5,429 nt of DNA from Actinomycetes bacterium (lineage in GTDB: Bacteria > Actinomycetota > Actinomycetes > Actinomycetales > Cellulomonadaceae), in the NCBI GenBank assembly GCA_023462275.1, contig JAEWYD010000318.1:1-5429 (forward strand). The letters run 5' to 3'. This document shows positions 4,950 through 5,429 of the stretch, in pieces. The notes under the pieces were generated by a model. The model did no database searches, was not told where the DNA came from, and saw nothing but the letters and a program-made list of their open reading frames with translations. The position numbers and the translations under genes were made by a program. Within the stretch, counting starts at the first letter, position 1. Each line of letters starts with the position of its first letter.

Positions 4950-5429
4950 TCAGGTGCAGCCGCTGGCCACGTCCAGACCTTCGTCCTCCCGCCGCGCGAC
5001 CGCGACGGTCCCGCACTCACTGGTCGTCCGGATCAGGCTTCCGCGCCGGCGCAGCGCGTCCAGGGTGGCCGGCGCCGGGTGGCCGTAGTCGTTGTCCGCA
5101 CCGACGCTCACGACCGCCACCGCGGGCTCCAGGGCGGCGACCAGCGCGGCCGACTGGTGCGCGGACCCGTGGTGCGCGACCTTGAGGACGTCCGGTCCCC
5201 CGCCGACCAGCCCGCGCTGCCGGACGAGCCTTGCAGCCAGCGCGTCCTGCGCGCCGGGCTCGGCGTCCCCGAGCTCGAGGACCGTGAGGTCCGGCGCAGG
5301 CAGGAGGAGCACGAGGCTGGCGTCGTTGACCGCCGCGTCCGACGTCCCGACCGGACCCGCCCGGGGCGAGAGGACCGTCCACGCCACGTCGCCCGCCGTC
5401 CCGGCCGCGCCCGGTGCGCCGACCGCCAC
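4950..5429 (-). CDS. comEC: ComEC/Rec2-family protein, C-terminal part (5' end outside window)
   Basis: The frame enters from the right edge, leaving 159 visible residues ending at TGA 4952-4950. They form the end of the metallo-beta-lactamase-like domain that closes ComEC/Rec2 proteins. Its signatures are VNDASLVLLL (N-D-x-S), the metal-binding GD in LELGDAEPGAQ, DVLKVAHHGSAHQ (the HHGS motif) and SVGADNDYGHP (conserved SVG..N.YGHP). ComEC is the membrane channel for single-stranded DNA uptake during transformation, and the lactamase-like domain is thought to degrade or process DNA. The N-terminal OB-type domain and membrane helices, if present, lie outside. The adjacent holA downstream is the conserved actinobacterial order. 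The visible part looks intact. Whether the organism is competent cannot be judged. Confidence 0.9.
   Translation of the reverse strand: MAVGAPGAAGTAGDVAWTVLSPRAGPVGTSDAAVNDASLVLLLPAPDLTVLELGDAEPGAQDALAARLVRQRGLVGGGPDVLKVAHHGSAHQSAALVAALEPAVAVVSVGADNDYGHPAPATLDALRRRGSLIRTTSECGTVAVARREDEGLDVASGCT

Noticed and set aside
4217..5185. Plus-strand 322-residue ORF opposite holA and comEC
   Set aside because: It is the antisense of two conserved genes and has Arg/Gly/Asp-rich shadow composition.

Overview
The window is very GC-rich with strongly GC-biased third codon positions. It carries the rpsT / holA / comEC neighbourhood typical of high-GC Gram-positive bacteria, so the source is most likely an actinobacterium. 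The protein sequences look like Cellulomonas or another Micrococcales relative, but that genus-level placement is an impression and was not tested.

Layout. Plus strand: the 3' part of a PemK/MazF-like protein (to 511), then rpsT for ribosomal protein S20 (659-919) with a clear intrinsic terminator. An EAL-domain (cyclic-di-GMP phosphodiesterase type) gene follows (1011-1778), and its start lies in the 3' arm of a strong hairpin. Minus strand, convergent with these: the C-terminal part of comEC (entering from the right edge, ending at 4950), holA for the DNA polymerase III delta subunit (3914-4909), a 40-residue exported-looking peptide gene (3571-3693), and a 453-residue helix-turn-helix plus TPR-repeat regulator (1971-3332). 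The last two transcripts face the EAL gene across a 192-base gap with hairpins.

In actinobacteria such as Mycobacterium tuberculosis, rpsT and holA are convergent close neighbours. Here they flank an accessory block: EAL protein, HTH-TPR regulator and small peptide. The main point of interest is the peptide/regulator pair. A short Met-Asn-Arg-Thr-Leu-Lys plus hydrophobic-segment precursor ending in SSVNVGSIGCCRN, with an excellent ribosome binding site, sits just upstream of a cytoplasmic HTH-TPR protein. That is the architecture of RRNPP-type peptide quorum sensing in Firmicutes (Rgg/SHP, PlcR/PapR, AimR/AimP). Both genes carry inverted repeats built on GTCA...TGAC near their starts and share a CGRGTGAAAT element upstream. 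A strong hairpin separates them, suggesting separately controlled transcripts. I infer, but cannot prove, a secreted-peptide signalling module in an actinobacterium. The neighbouring EAL enzyme could link it to cyclic-di-GMP.
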